Shown in pieces: positions 7,861 through 15,601 of a DNA stretch of 64,000 bases. The stretch covers positions 27,301 to 91,300 of the forward strand of contig NZ_PQSS01000025.1 in NCBI RefSeq assembly GCF_002920535.1, written 5' to 3'. Position numbers and translations under genes: made by a program. Below the pieces are notes generated by a model. The model had not been told where the DNA came from. It was given only the letters and a program-made list of their open reading frames with translations, and ran no database searches. The stretch's first letter is position 1. The number at the start of each line of letters is the position of its first letter. Origin of the DNA: Streptomyces sp. Ru71. Lineage in GTDB: Bacteria; Actinomycetota; Actinomycetes; Streptomycetales; Streptomycetaceae.

Positions 7861-8826
7861 CTACGGCTCGACGACGACCTCCTGGGCCGCCGCGGTCGTG
7901 CCGGCGACGAGCGGGGCGTCCGCGGGGACGTTCCGCTTGACCAGGGCGAGCGCGACCGGGCCCAGCTCGTGGTGGCGCACCGACGTCGTCACGAAGCCGA
8001 TCTTCCGGCCGTCGGGGCCGTCCGCGGCGAGCCGCAGCTCCGTGCCCGGCGCGGGCAGGTGCACCTCGCTGCCGTCGAGGTGCAGGAAGACCAGCCGGCG
8101 CGGCGGCTTGCCGAGGTTCTGCACCCGGGCGACGGTCTCCTGGCCCCGGTAGCAGCCCTTCTGCAGATGCACGGCGCTGCCGATCCAGCCCAGCTCGTGC
8201 GGGATCGTGCGGTGGTCGGTCTCGAAGCCGAGACGGGGCCGGTGGTGTTCGACGCGCAGGGCCTCGTACGCCAGGATCCCGGCGGGCGGCCCGGCCTGCG
8301 CGGCGAACGGCTCCAGCTGCTCGCGGGGCAGGAACAGATCACGGCCGTACGCCGTCTCCCGTACGACGACACCGTCCGGGACCTCGGCGATGGAGCCGGC
8401 GGGCAGGTGGACGACGGCGAAGTCGGCGGTCCGGTCGGCGACCTCCACCTTGTAGAAGAACTTCATCGACTCCAGGTAGGCGATCAGCGCCTCCTGGGTG
8501 CCGGGCTCGACGTGGGCCCAGACGGTGGTGCCGTCGTCCACCAGGTACAGGGCGTGCTCGATGTGGCCGTGCGCGGACAGGATCAGCGCCTCGGTGGCCT
8601 CGCCCGCGGGCAGTTCGCTGACGTGCTGGGTGAGCAGCAGGTGCAGCCAGCCGAGCCGGTCCTCGCCGGTGACGGTGATCACACCGCGGTGGGAGAGGTC
8701 GACGAAACCGGTGCCGTCGGCGAGGGCACGCTGCTCGCGGAACAGGTCGCCGTAGTGGGCGGCGACGCCTTCGTCCACCCCTTCGGCGGAGACGGCGCCG
8801 GGCAGGGACAGCAGGGGGCTCTTCAT
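7861..8826 (-). CDS. ygfZ: YgfZ/GcvT-family folate-binding protein
   Basis: The product is 321 aa with the hallmark KGCYRGQETVAR motif near residues 223-234, containing the conserved cysteine of YgfZ. The flanking domain resembles the tetrahydrofolate-binding T-protein of glycine cleavage. YgfZ proteins (IBA57 in eukaryotes) help assemble or repair Fe-S clusters in a folate-dependent way. The glycine-cleavage catalytic context (gcvH, gcvP) is absent here, which supports YgfZ over GcvT. It is convergent with dtd and lies 16 bp downstream of nur on the same strand. Confidence 0.87.
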   Translation of the reverse strand: MKSPLLSLPGAVSAEGVDEGVAAHYGDLFREQRALADGTGFVDLSHRGVITVTGEDRLGWLHLLLTQHVSELPAGEATEALILSAHGHIEHALYLVDDGTTVWAHVEPGTQEALIAYLESMKFFYKVEVADRTADFAVVHLPAGSIAEVPDGVVVRETAYGRDLFLPREQLEPFAAQAGPPAGILAYEALRVEHHRPRLGFETDHRTIPHELGWIGSAVHLQKGCYRGQETVARVQNLGKPPRRLVFLHLDGSEVHLPAPGTELRLAADGPDGRKIGFVTTSVRHHELGPVALALVKRNVPADAPLVAGTTAAAQEVVVEP

Positions 8827-8842
8827 GGCCTCAAGCCTACGA

Positions 8843-9283
8843 CTAGGTACTTGAACCCTTGAGGTCGGCGGTGGCGCAGTCCTTGCAGCGGCCGAAGATC
8901 GCGAAGTGCTTCATGTCGGTGTCGAAGCCGAACTGTTCGCGCAGCTTGGCGGTGAACTCGGCGGCCACCGACAGATCGGCCTCGATGACGTTGGTGCAGT
9001 CCCGGCAGACCAGGTGGATGTGGTGGTGCCGGTCGGCCAGGTGGTACGTGGGCGCCCCGTGCCCCAGGTGGGCGTGGCTGACCAGGCCCAGCTCCTCCAG
9101 CAGCTCCAGCGTGCGGTAGACGGTGGAAATGTTGACCCCCGACGCCGTCTTCCTCACTTCCGCGAGGATGTCGTCGGGGGTCGCGTGCTCCAGGGTGTCC
9201 ACGGCTTCGAGGACAAGCTGCCGCTGCGGCGTCAGCCGGTAGCCGCGCTGCCGCAGGTCCGTCTTCCAGTCGGTGCTCACCAC
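8843..9283 (-). CDS. nur: Nur, nickel-responsive Fur-family regulator
   Basis: The product is 146 aa. Numbering from the GTG at 9283 reproduces the published Nur ligand positions: Ni-site H33, H86, H88, H90 and M-site H70, H72, H126. This identifies the protein and fixes the start. The winged helix lies at about residues 10-82 (NISTVYRTLELLEELG is the recognition region), and CRDC and CKDC pairs follow. Nur with nickel represses nickel uptake and the Fe superoxide dismutase gene, and indirectly activates the Ni enzyme. The 18-bp duplication upstream (9319-9354) belongs to the next gene's 3' end. Confidence 0.93.
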   Translation of the reverse strand: MVSTDWKTDLRQRGYRLTPQRQLVLEAVDTLEHATPDDILAEVRKTASGVNISTVYRTLELLEELGLVSHAHLGHGAPTYHLADRHHHIHLVCRDCTNVIEADLSVAAEFTAKLREQFGFDTDMKHFAIFGRCKDCATADLKGSST

Positions 9284-9318
9284 ACCCACGAGTCTAGGAC
9301 CACCGGCGGCGGACCAGA

Positions 9319-9354
9319 CGGGAGCGGGCCTGCTTGCGGGAGCGGGCCTACTTG
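9319..9354. repeat. 18-bp tandem duplication
   Basis: CGGGAGCGGGCCTGCTTG at 9319-9336 is followed directly by a copy at 9337-9354 with one change that contains the stop codon of the minus-strand nitrobindin-like gene. It looks like recent slippage; whether the gene ended earlier cannot be told. Confidence 0.7.
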
Positions 9355-9923
9355 AAGAAGGCGATGCCGTCGTCCGGGAGGTCCTCCGGCAGGGCCTTCG
9401 CCCAGCGCTCGACCTCCTCCGGGGTGACGACCTTCTTCAGCTGGGCCGACATGTAGGGGCGCAGCTCGACCTCGGGGGTCTGCTTCTCGCCGACCCACAT
9501 CAGGTCGCTCTTGACGTAGCCGTACAGGCGCTTGCCGCCGCTGTAGGGGCGGGAGGCGGCCGTGCGGGCCACGGCGTCCGTGACCAGGTCGATCTGCGGC
9601 TTCTTGTCGGCCATCTCGCCGTACCAGACCTCGATGACGCCGTCGTCGCGGGTCATCGTGACCTCGACCTTGCGCTCGGCGTCGATCCGCCAGAAACCGG
9701 ACTCGGTCTCCAGCGGCCGCACCTTGTTGCCCTCCTTGTCCAGGACCCAGGTGCGGGAGTGGTACTCAAGGAAGTCCCGGCCGTCGTGGGTGAAGCTGAC
9801 CTCCTGGCCGAAGTTGCACTTCTCGGAGCCGGGGAAGTCGTGCACGCCCGCACCCGCCCAGTTCCCGAGCAGGAAGGCGAGCGGGACAAGGTCCTTGTGC
9901 AGGTCGGACGGGATCTCGATCAT
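9348..9923 (-). CDS. Nitrobindin/FABP-like heme protein
   Basis: The product is 191 aa, a ten-stranded beta-barrel protein of the FABP-like/THAP4 group. The signature GNWAGAG (GxWxGxG) is at residues ~20-26 and the barrel ends with a C-terminal extension EEVERWAKALPEDLPDD. Nitrobindins bind ferric heme and isomerise peroxynitrite to nitrate. The proximal heme histidine cannot be picked out with certainty by eye. The gene is downstream of the 32-aa membrane peptide at 9951-10049 and upstream of nur, all on one strand. Confidence 0.75.
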   Translation of the reverse strand: MIEIPSDLHKDLVPLAFLLGNWAGAGVHDFPGSEKCNFGQEVSFTHDGRDFLEYHSRTWVLDKEGNKVRPLETESGFWRIDAERKVEVTMTRDDGVIEVWYGEMADKKPQIDLVTDAVARTAASRPYSGGKRLYGYVKSDLMWVGEKQTPEVELRPYMSAQLKKVVTPEEVERWAKALPEDLPDDGIAFFK

Positions 9924-9950
9924 GATCGACGGCTTTCCTGGTTCAGTGGG

Positions 9951-10049
9951 TCAGCGCTGGCCCTGGTACAGCTTCTTCACGGTCAGGTAGGCGAAGGCGA
10001 GGACACCGACGCAGACCAGGACCAGCAGGGTTTCGAAGAAGATCTCCAC
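9951..10049 (-). CDS. 32-aa single-pass membrane peptide
   Basis: GTG at 10049 with AAGGAG 7 nt upstream opens a 32-aa frame: one hydrophobic helix (about residues 6-22) followed by a basic tail ending KKLYQGQR. The clear ribosome site and the membrane-helix composition argue for a real gene. I do not know its function. It precedes the nitrobindin-like gene by 27 bp on the same strand and may be co-transcribed. Confidence 0.65.
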   Translation of the reverse strand: MEIFFETLLVLVCVGVLAFAYLTVKKLYQGQR

Positions 10050-10156
10050 GGGGTGCTCCTTGTGAGCGCAAGCGGGCGGTACGGGGCCGGGCCCCAGCTT
10101 ACGCGGCCGGGACCCGGTCCTCCTTGTGAGGTACCTCCTGACGGGGTCCGCGTGGA

Positions 10157-10676
10157 TCAGCCCAGCAGCTGGCTCTGCAGCACGACCGTCTGCTGGAACG
10201 GCACGGCGGCCGCACCGCCCTTGCGGGACCGGACCACGACGGCGAGGACGTCACCGGCGGACAGCACGGCTTGGCGCACCTGCTCGGGGCCGTAGGGCTC
10301 TTTCTCCGCGTAGACCATGCGCTCGATGCCCCGCACCTGGGCCAGGGGGGAAGTCGTCGTCCCCGGTCAGGGTGTCCGCGCCGCGCACCGGGCAGGTGGG
10401 GGCGGCGTACGGGAACAGCTTGCGCAGGTCGGCGTCCGTCTTCACCTTGCGGTCCTGCGCCGCGGGCAGTGGCGTGGGGGCCGGGCCGGTGGCCTGGCGG
10501 AGCGTCGGCTGGGACAGCGAGGGCAGGGCCGTGGGCTCGCGGTCGGCCTCGATCAGGTAACCGGCGCAGGTGCCGGCGAGCAGGCCGAGCGCCGCGGCGC
10601 CGGTGACGAGCAGCGCCGGACGGCCGCCCCGGCGGCGCGGGGCCGGTCTGTCCGGTGGAACTTCCGTTTCTTTCAT
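10157..10676 (-). pseudogene. Membrane-anchored hypothetical protein, frameshifted in a G6 tract
   Basis: From the ATG at 10676 the frame reads a basic N-terminus, one membrane helix (about residues 20-42) and a periplasmic stretch with TCPVRGADTL. At the G6 run 10345-10350 (plus strand) sensible sequence leaves this frame. Removing one G continues DDDFP-LAQVRGIERMVYAEKEPY and runs to a stop at 10157, ending TVVLQSQLLG. The repaired product would be 172 aa. The restored segment has normal Streptomyces codon use, while the unrepaired frame becomes Arg/Pro-rich. It is either a disabled gene or a homopolymer sequencing error. The function is unknown. Confidence 0.75.
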
Positions 10677-10777
10677 GACGTCCCCCCAAGAACGTGAAGC
10701 GCGGCTTCCGTATCCGCGCCCCACGGACACTCATGGTCATGCCAAGCAGTTGGAGCGGCGTTGATTACGATTCCGTC

Positions 10778-11140
10778 ATGGCGAAGAAGCTCGTGATCAA
10801 GGTGACGGCGGGGGCCGACGCCCCGGAGCGGTGCTCACAGGCGTTCACCGTCGCGGCGGTGGCCGTGGCCAGCGGGGTGGACGTGTCGGTGTGGCTGACC
10901 GGTGAGTCGGCGTGGTTCGCCCTGCCGGGGCGGGCCGCCGAGTTCGAGCTGCCGCACGCGGCGCCGCTGCCCGACCTGATCGACTCCATCCTGGCGGCCG
11001 GCCGGCTGACGCTGTGCACGCAGTGCGCGGCCCGGCGGGACATCACGGAGAAGGACGTCATCGAGGGCGTACGGATCGCGGGCGCGCAGGTGTTCGTGCA
11101 GGAGTCCCTCGCCGACGACACCCAGGCGCTGGTCTACTGA
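10778..11140 (+). CDS. DsrE/DsrF-like family protein
   Basis: The product is 120 aa with a DsrE-type alpha/beta fold: VIKVTAGADAPERCSQAF at the N-terminus, a nucleotide-like loop, then LCTQCAARRDI with the CxxC pair near residues 76-79 and VFVQESLADDTQALVY at the end. DsrE-like proteins carry sulfur or act as small redox partners; the exact role is open. A TACGAT hexamer 6 nt before the ATG and no ribosome site suggest a leaderless mRNA. It is divergent from the frameshifted membrane gene. Confidence 0.78.
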   Translation: MAKKLVIKVTAGADAPERCSQAFTVAAVAVASGVDVSVWLTGESAWFALPGRAAEFELPHAAPLPDLIDSILAAGRLTLCTQCAARRDITEKDVIEGVRIAGAQVFVQESLADDTQALVY

Positions 11141-11164
11141 CCCGCCCGCCGATCCCGGGACGGG

Positions 11165-11425
11165 CTAGCGCGGGCGCTTCTTGCCGTCCAGCTCGTCCCA
11201 CCACTCGTCGGACTGCGGGTCGCCGGACGGGTCGTCCCACCAGCGGTCCTCGGGGCCGCGCCGGTTGGCGACCATCGCGGCGACCGGCGGGATGACCATG
11301 GCGAACACGCACATGCCCACGGCCGCGGGCACCGACCACAGGCGCACGAACCCCCACGCCATGACGAAGAGGAACAGGCACGTCCCCATCAGGGCGAAGT
11401 ACACGTGACGTCGCCGTGCGTACAT
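11165..11425 (-). CDS. DUF3099 membrane protein
   Basis: The product is 86 aa with two membrane helices (about residues 6-27 and 31-52) and an acidic, Trp-rich tail (WWDD, EWWDEL). This matches the DUF3099 family found across actinobacteria; its function is unknown. It is convergent with the DsrE-like gene and separated from the DUF1416 gene by a terminator. Confidence 0.8.
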   Translation of the reverse strand: MYARRRHVYFALMGTCLFLFVMAWGFVRLWSVPAAVGMCVFAMVIPPVAAMVANRRGPEDRWWDDPSGDPQSDEWWDELDGKKRPR

Positions 11426-11451
11426 GTCTCCAGGTTAGATCCGGGCACGCC

Positions 11452-11496
11452 GAAGGGCCGCACCCCAGGCGTCCAACCCGGGGGGTGCGGCCCTTC
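11452..11496 (-). terminator. Terminator of the sseA-DUF1416 unit
   Basis: GAAGGGCCGCACCCC (11452-11466) pairs perfectly with GGGGTGCGGCCCTTC (11482-11496), a 15-bp stem with a 15-nt loop, 18 bp after the DUF1416 stop. Confidence 0.85.
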
Positions 11497-11514
11497 AGCC
11501 ACTGACGGGGTACG

Positions 11515-11802
11515 TCAGACGGCGATGGCGACCTCGGCCAGACCGCCGTCCTGGGCGACGACCGTGCGGTCGGCGGTGCCGCCGGGCACGAGAGCGCGAA
11601 CGGTCCAGGTGCCCTCGGCCGCGTAGAAGCGGAACTGTCCGGTGGCGGAGGTCGGGACCTCCGCGGTGAACTCACCGGTCGAGTCGAGCAGGCGCACATA
11701 GCCCTGCACCGGCTCGCCGTCGCGGGTCACCTGGCCCTGGATCGTGGTCTCACCGGGCTTGATCGTCGAGGCGTCCGGGCCGCCGGCCTTCGCTCCGCAC
11801 AT
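11515..11802 (-). CDS. DUF1416 protein next to the sulfurtransferase
   Basis: The product is 95 aa beginning MCGAKAGGPDAS and continuing as a beta-sandwich (VQGYVRLLDSTGEFTAEV, split VQGYVRLLD and GEFTAEV) similar to a carboxypeptidase-regulatory-like fold. DUF1416 genes are paired with sseA in actinobacteria; the N-terminal MCG cysteine is conserved, so a role as sulfur acceptor or partner is possible but unproven. It follows sseA by 45 bp on the same strand and is closed by a strong terminator. Confidence 0.85.
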   Translation of the reverse strand: MCGAKAGGPDASTIKPGETTIQGQVTRDGEPVQGYVRLLDSTGEFTAEVPTSATGQFRFYAAEGTWTVRALVPGGTADRTVVAQDGGLAEVAIAV

Positions 11803-11847
11803 GTCTGTCTCCTGAGGGGTCTGACCAGAAGGTCGGTCGGGTTGGGG

Positions 11848-12693
11848 TTACTTGCCGGTGCCGAGCTCGATCGGCACGCCGACGAGGGAGCCGTACTCGG
11901 TCCAGGAGCCGTCGTAGTTCTTGACGTTCTCCTGGCCCAGCAGCTCGTGCAGGACGAACCAGGTGTGCGCGGAGCGCTCACCGATGCGGCAGTAGGCGAT
12001 GGTGTCCTTGGCGAGGTCGACACCCTCGGCCTCGTACAGCTCCTTGAGCTGGTCGTCGGACTTGAAGGTGCCGTCGTCGTTGGCCGACTTCGACCACGGG
12101 ATGTTCTTCGCGGACGGGACGTGGCCCGGACGCTGCGACTGCTCCTGCGGCAGGTGCGCGGGGGCGAGCAGCTTGCCGGAGAACTCGTCGGGCGAGCGGA
12201 CGTCGACCAGGTTCTGGGTGCCGATGGCGGCGACGACCTCGTCACGGAAGGCACGGATCGAGGTGTCCTGGGGCTGGGCCTTGTACTGGGTCTTCGCGCG
12301 CTGCGGGACCTCGTCGCCGGCGACCAGCTCGCGGGCGTCCAGCTCCCACTTCTTGCGGCCGCCGTCCAGGAGCTTGACGTCCTGGTGGCCGTAGAGCTTG
12401 AAGTACCAGTAGGCGTACGCGGCGAACCAGTTGTTGTTGCCGCCGTAGAGGACGACGGTGTCGTCGTTGGCGATACCGCGCTCGGACAGCAGCTGCTCGA
12501 ACTGCTCCTGGTTGACGAAGTCGCGGCGGACCGGGTCCTGCAGGTCCTGCTTCCAGTCGATGCGGACGGCGTTCTTGATGTGGTTCTTCTCGTACGCCGT
12601 GGTGTCCTCGTCGACCTCGACGATGACGACCTTGGGGTCGTCCAGGTGCTGCTCGACCCAGTCGGCGTCTACCAGGACGTCGCTGCGGCTCAT
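11848..12693 (-). CDS. sseA: Thiosulfate sulfurtransferase (rhodanese), SseA type
   Basis: The product is 281 aa, two tandem rhodanese domains: an inactive N-terminal one (about 8-120) and a C-terminal one with the active-site loop CRIGERS (Cys near residue 233). The enzyme moves sulfane sulfur from thiosulfate to a thiophilic acceptor, in the cytosol. The ATG at 12693 has GGAGGAG 7 nt upstream. A 128-nt leader separates it from a Cys-containing leader peptide ORF, implying attenuation-type control by cysteine supply. DUF1416 follows. Confidence 0.92.
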   Translation of the reverse strand: MSRSDVLVDADWVEQHLDDPKVVIVEVDEDTTAYEKNHIKNAVRIDWKQDLQDPVRRDFVNQEQFEQLLSERGIANDDTVVLYGGNNNWFAAYAYWYFKLYGHQDVKLLDGGRKKWELDARELVAGDEVPQRAKTQYKAQPQDTSIRAFRDEVVAAIGTQNLVDVRSPDEFSGKLLAPAHLPQEQSQRPGHVPSAKNIPWSKSANDDGTFKSDDQLKELYEAEGVDLAKDTIAYCRIGERSAHTWFVLHELLGQENVKNYDGSWTEYGSLVGVPIELGTGK

Positions 12694-12802
12694 GCTTTTC
12701 TCCTCCGGGGCAGTTGCGGCGGGGCGTGCGACAGATCAGGGCGTGCGCAGGCCTCAGTGGCGGCGCACGGGTGCCCAGGGGCTGGGCGGTGAGGGACGCG
12801 GA

Positions 12803-12815
12803 GGCCCGGCGGGCC
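12803..12815 (-). promoter_or_regulatory. Hairpin in the sseA leader
   Basis: GGCCC-GGC-GGGCC (12803-12815) lies 7 nt after the leader-peptide stop and 110 nt before sseA. Its position fits an element whose folding depends on ribosome progress through the leader ORF, but alternative pairings were not computed. Confidence 0.35.
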
Positions 12816-12821
12816 GTCCGC

Positions 12822-12902
12822 TCAGAAGGTGCGACAGAGCATGGCGGCAACGCGGCACAGGTCCACTGCCCGCCGCTTCGTGAGATCCGCCTGTCGCTTC
12901 AT
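12822..12902 (-). CDS. Cys-containing leader peptide of sseA
   Basis: ATG at 12902 opens a 26-aa frame ending CRVAAMLCRTF. The core RAVDLCRVAAMLCR matches the short actinobacterial leader peptides placed before sulfur-metabolism genes, which carry conserved Arg-Val and Cys codons near the end and respond to cysteinyl-tRNA supply. Two Cys codons lie at positions 16 and 23. The frame ends 128 nt upstream of sseA on the same strand. I rely on the motif and position; no ribosome site stronger than GAGCAC precedes it. Confidence 0.75.
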   Translation of the reverse strand: MKRQADLTKRRAVDLCRVAAMLCRTF

Positions 12903-13099
12903 GTGCTCGATCGTAGGGACGGACAGGCGGGCGTGTCACCGGCGTGTCGCATCCTGAGACGCGATCGTCCGTGATGTGGGATACGAAGCGTCTCGGGCCC
13001 GTCGCCGCACGGGTTCCGGGCGGTGCGGCCCGCATCACCCCCTACGGCGTGGACAGGCACGTCTCACCCCTCGGACGGACTCCGGCCGACGGACGGGGT

Positions 13100-13837
13100 C
13101 TACCCGGCCAACCTGACGTTCGAACCCTTCACCGAGATCTCCACACCGTCCGGCGCCGCGCGCACGCTGTCCAGCTTGACGCCGCCCGGCAGCTGGTCGA
13201 TGACCTGCTGGAAGTCGATGATCCGGCGGATGCGCTGCTCGGCGACGGCGGCGGCGCCCAGCGCGGGCAGGGAGTCGGCGTGGAACTCGATCCGGTCGTT
13301 GACGACGGCCACCGAGCTGAGCACGGACAGGTTCTGCTTGCCGAGGATCGGCAGGGTCGCCTCCACCGCGACCTTGATCTTGCCGTCGCCGCCGTCGGAG
13401 AGGCCGACGATACGGGCCTCGACACCCGGGGCCACCTCGGTCGGCTCGGACTTGGCGGTCTTCATCAGCTCGGCGTAGGAGACCGTCGCGGTGCCGGTCA
13501 CGCTCTTCGCGGTGGCGGTGCTGTAGTCGCCGGAGAAGGAGACGCCCTTGCCGTGGGCCTGCAGGTCGTCGATCCGGACCTTCTGGCCTGCCTTGCCGGT
13601 GGCGGCCTCGTAGTCCTTGATCCCCACCTCCACGTCGTCCAGCTCGCCTGCGGCGTACTGGGTGAGGAAGGGGAAGCCCTCGATGGAGACGTCCGGGGTG
13701 TCCTTGAGCCCCTCGTTCTTGCGCACCTGGTCCGCCGCCTCGCTCTCCGCGAAGTGCACGGCGACCCGGTCCGCGACGGCGAACAGGCCACCCAGGATCA
13801 CTACGGCGATCAGCAGTATGCGCAGGGCGCGAGGCAT
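13100..13837 (-). CDS. DUF2993 (LmeA-like) lipid-binding protein
   Basis: The product is 245 aa. It starts MPRALRILLIAVVILGG, a signal anchor (about residues 4-24), followed by a beta-rich tubular domain with VSIEGFPFLTQYAAGEL and VSFSGDY, typical of DUF2993. Mycobacterial LmeA, of this family, is a periplasmic phosphoinositide-binding protein in lipoglycan maturation. Streptomyces role unknown. A longer open frame reaches 14395 but is Arg/Pro-rich and antisense to nothing conserved, so the ATG at 13837 is preferred. Confidence 0.8.
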   Translation of the reverse strand: MPRALRILLIAVVILGGLFAVADRVAVHFAESEAADQVRKNEGLKDTPDVSIEGFPFLTQYAAGELDDVEVGIKDYEAATGKAGQKVRIDDLQAHGKGVSFSGDYSTATAKSVTGTATVSYAELMKTAKSEPTEVAPGVEARIVGLSDGGDGKIKVAVEATLPILGKQNLSVLSSVAVVNDRIEFHADSLPALGAAAVAEQRIRRIIDFQQVIDQLPGGVKLDSVRAAPDGVEISVKGSNVRLAG

Positions 13838-13950
13838 CCGGTGGTTCCCCCCGTCGATGGTCGGTCGAACTTCACGGTAACCCCGCGGCCTGGCGGGACC
13901 GCGGGATTGTCGACCAGCTGTGACAGGGGCCGGGGGCGGTGACGCGGGCC

Positions 13951-15311
13951 TCAGCCCAGCGCGCGGCCCAGGACGTACACCACGGGCGCAGCCGCCGTCA
14001 GGGGGAGGGCGACACCGGCCGTGAAGTGGACGAAGCGGGACGGGTAGTCGTACGCGGCGACGCGGTGGCCGATCAGGGCGCAGCCGGCCGCGGCGGCGCC
14101 GAGCAGCGCACCGCCCGTGCCCAGGCCGGTCATCTGGCCCACCGCGATGCCGGCCCCGGCCGCGGCGAGCAGGGAGACGGCCACCGACGCCGGCGTGGGC
14201 AGCGGCAGCGCGCGGGCCAGGACGGCCACGGCGACGGACGCGGCACCGACGGACACCGCGTCGGCGCCGGCCGCCAGATGCCCGCCGGCCATGATCGCCA
14301 GCGCGGCCGAGGCGACGGTCGCCATCAGGCCGTACATCCGCTCGTCCGGGTCGGCGTGCGAGCGCAGCTGCAGGACCAGGCAGAGCAGGACCCACACGCC
14401 GAGCGTGCCGAGGATGGCGGCGGGGCCGTGCTCACGGCCGGCCGCCAGGACGGCGGCGTCGGCGACGAGGCCGCCCAGGAACGCCAGCGCGATGCCCTGC
14501 CGGGCCGGCCACATGCCGTTCAGCCGGAACCAGCCCGCAGCCGTGACCGCCTGCAGCGCGACCAGCGGGACCAGCAGGGCGTACGACCCGATCGGCGCCG
14601 CGACCGCGAGCAGCAGGCCGAGCAGCGCGGTGAGGGCCGCGGGCTGCATGCCGGGGTCGATGATCGGCGAACGGCCCTCCAGGCGGGCCCGCTGCGCATC
14701 GGTGATGCGGGCGTTGCCGGCGAGGGTGGCGGGACCGTAGGCCGGCTCGCCCGCCTCCGGCCCGCCGGGCGCGGCGGCGCCGGGCGCCGGGGGCGCGGGT
14801 GCGGTGGCCACCGGCTGGGGCTGGGGGAGCGGCTGCGGCTGCGGCTGGGCCTGCTGCTGGGGGTGGGCCTGCTGCTGGGGTGGGCCTGCTGCTGGGGCTC
14901 GGGGAGCGGCTGGGCGTACCCGGTGTCATAGGGCTGGCCGTATGCCTGGGTGGAGCCGTACTCCTGGCCGGGGCCGTACCCCTGGCCGGGGGCGTACGTC
15001 CCGCCGTACTCCTGGGTGCCGTACGCCTGAGCGCCGTACGACTCCCCCGTGCCGTACGCCCCGCCGTACTGCTGCTGCGCCGGCTGCTGGACCTGCTGTC
15101 CCTGCTGCTGAGCCTGCGGCTGCTGCAGATACGCCGTCTCCTCCGCCGGGGGGAGCGGCGGCTGGACCTGGGTCTCCCAGGTCTGGCCCTGCCACTGCTG
15201 GGTGTACTGCTGAGGGTCGTCGGAGGGCTGCTGGTACTGCCCGGGCCAGTCCTGCTGGGGCTGGGGCTGGGCGTAGGGGTCGTACGGCTGGTTGCTCATC
15301 GGCGTGCTCAT
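13951..15311 (-). pseudogene. Gln/Pro/Tyr-rich N-terminus plus multi-pass membrane protein, frameshifted
   Basis: From 15311 the frame encodes ~140 residues of low-complexity Gln-Gly-Tyr-Pro repeats (YGTQEYGG, GQGYGPGQEYG). Sense then leaves this frame at the G4 run 14877-14880. A neighbouring near-copy of the same CAGCAGCAGGCCCA segment has five Gs, and adding one G joins the Q-rich part to a second frame (to 13951) with about eight hydrophobic helices between residues ~190 and 440. The first ATG forms an ATGA overlap with the MoaD-like stop, and a second ATG lies at 15299. The hydrophobic part resembles no transporter I can name. Either a real frameshift or a base-calling error in a G-run. 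Confidence 0.7.
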
Positions 15312-15562
15312 CCTCCTGCGAACGGCGGGAGCACCTCGACCGTGCCGCCCTCGGTCAGCCGTACCGCCTCGTGCGCGCGCGTGCCCACGGGGTCGCCGTC
15401 GATGAGGAACGAACAGCGCTGGAGCACGCGGGTCAGCTCGCCCGGGTGCCGCTCGCGCACCGCGTCGAGCACCCCGGCCAGCGTGGCCGCGTCGTACGGC
15501 TCCTCGGCGACCCCGGCCGCGGCCTTCGCGGCCGCCCAGTAGCGCACCGTGACCTTTGCCAT
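15308..15562 (-). CDS. MoaD/ThiS-family sulfur carrier protein
   Basis: The product is 84 aa with a ubiquitin-like fold (VTVRYWAAAKAAAG at the N-terminus, LIDGDPVG in the middle) ending FAGG; the terminal Gly-Gly is the thiocarboxylation site. Such proteins deliver sulfur to molybdopterin or thiamine biosynthesis, or to another pathway. No moaE, thiG or activating enzyme is nearby, so the pathway is open. The ATG at 15562 has GAGGGAC just upstream. The 3' end overlaps the next gene by ATGA. Confidence 0.83.
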   Translation of the reverse strand: MAKVTVRYWAAAKAAAGVAEEPYDAATLAGVLDAVRERHPGELTRVLQRCSFLIDGDPVGTRAHEAVRLTEGGTVEVLPPFAGG

Positions 15563-15601
15563 CTCGTCCCTCAAGTCGGTTCGGCAGTGAACACCGTCAG
15601 G

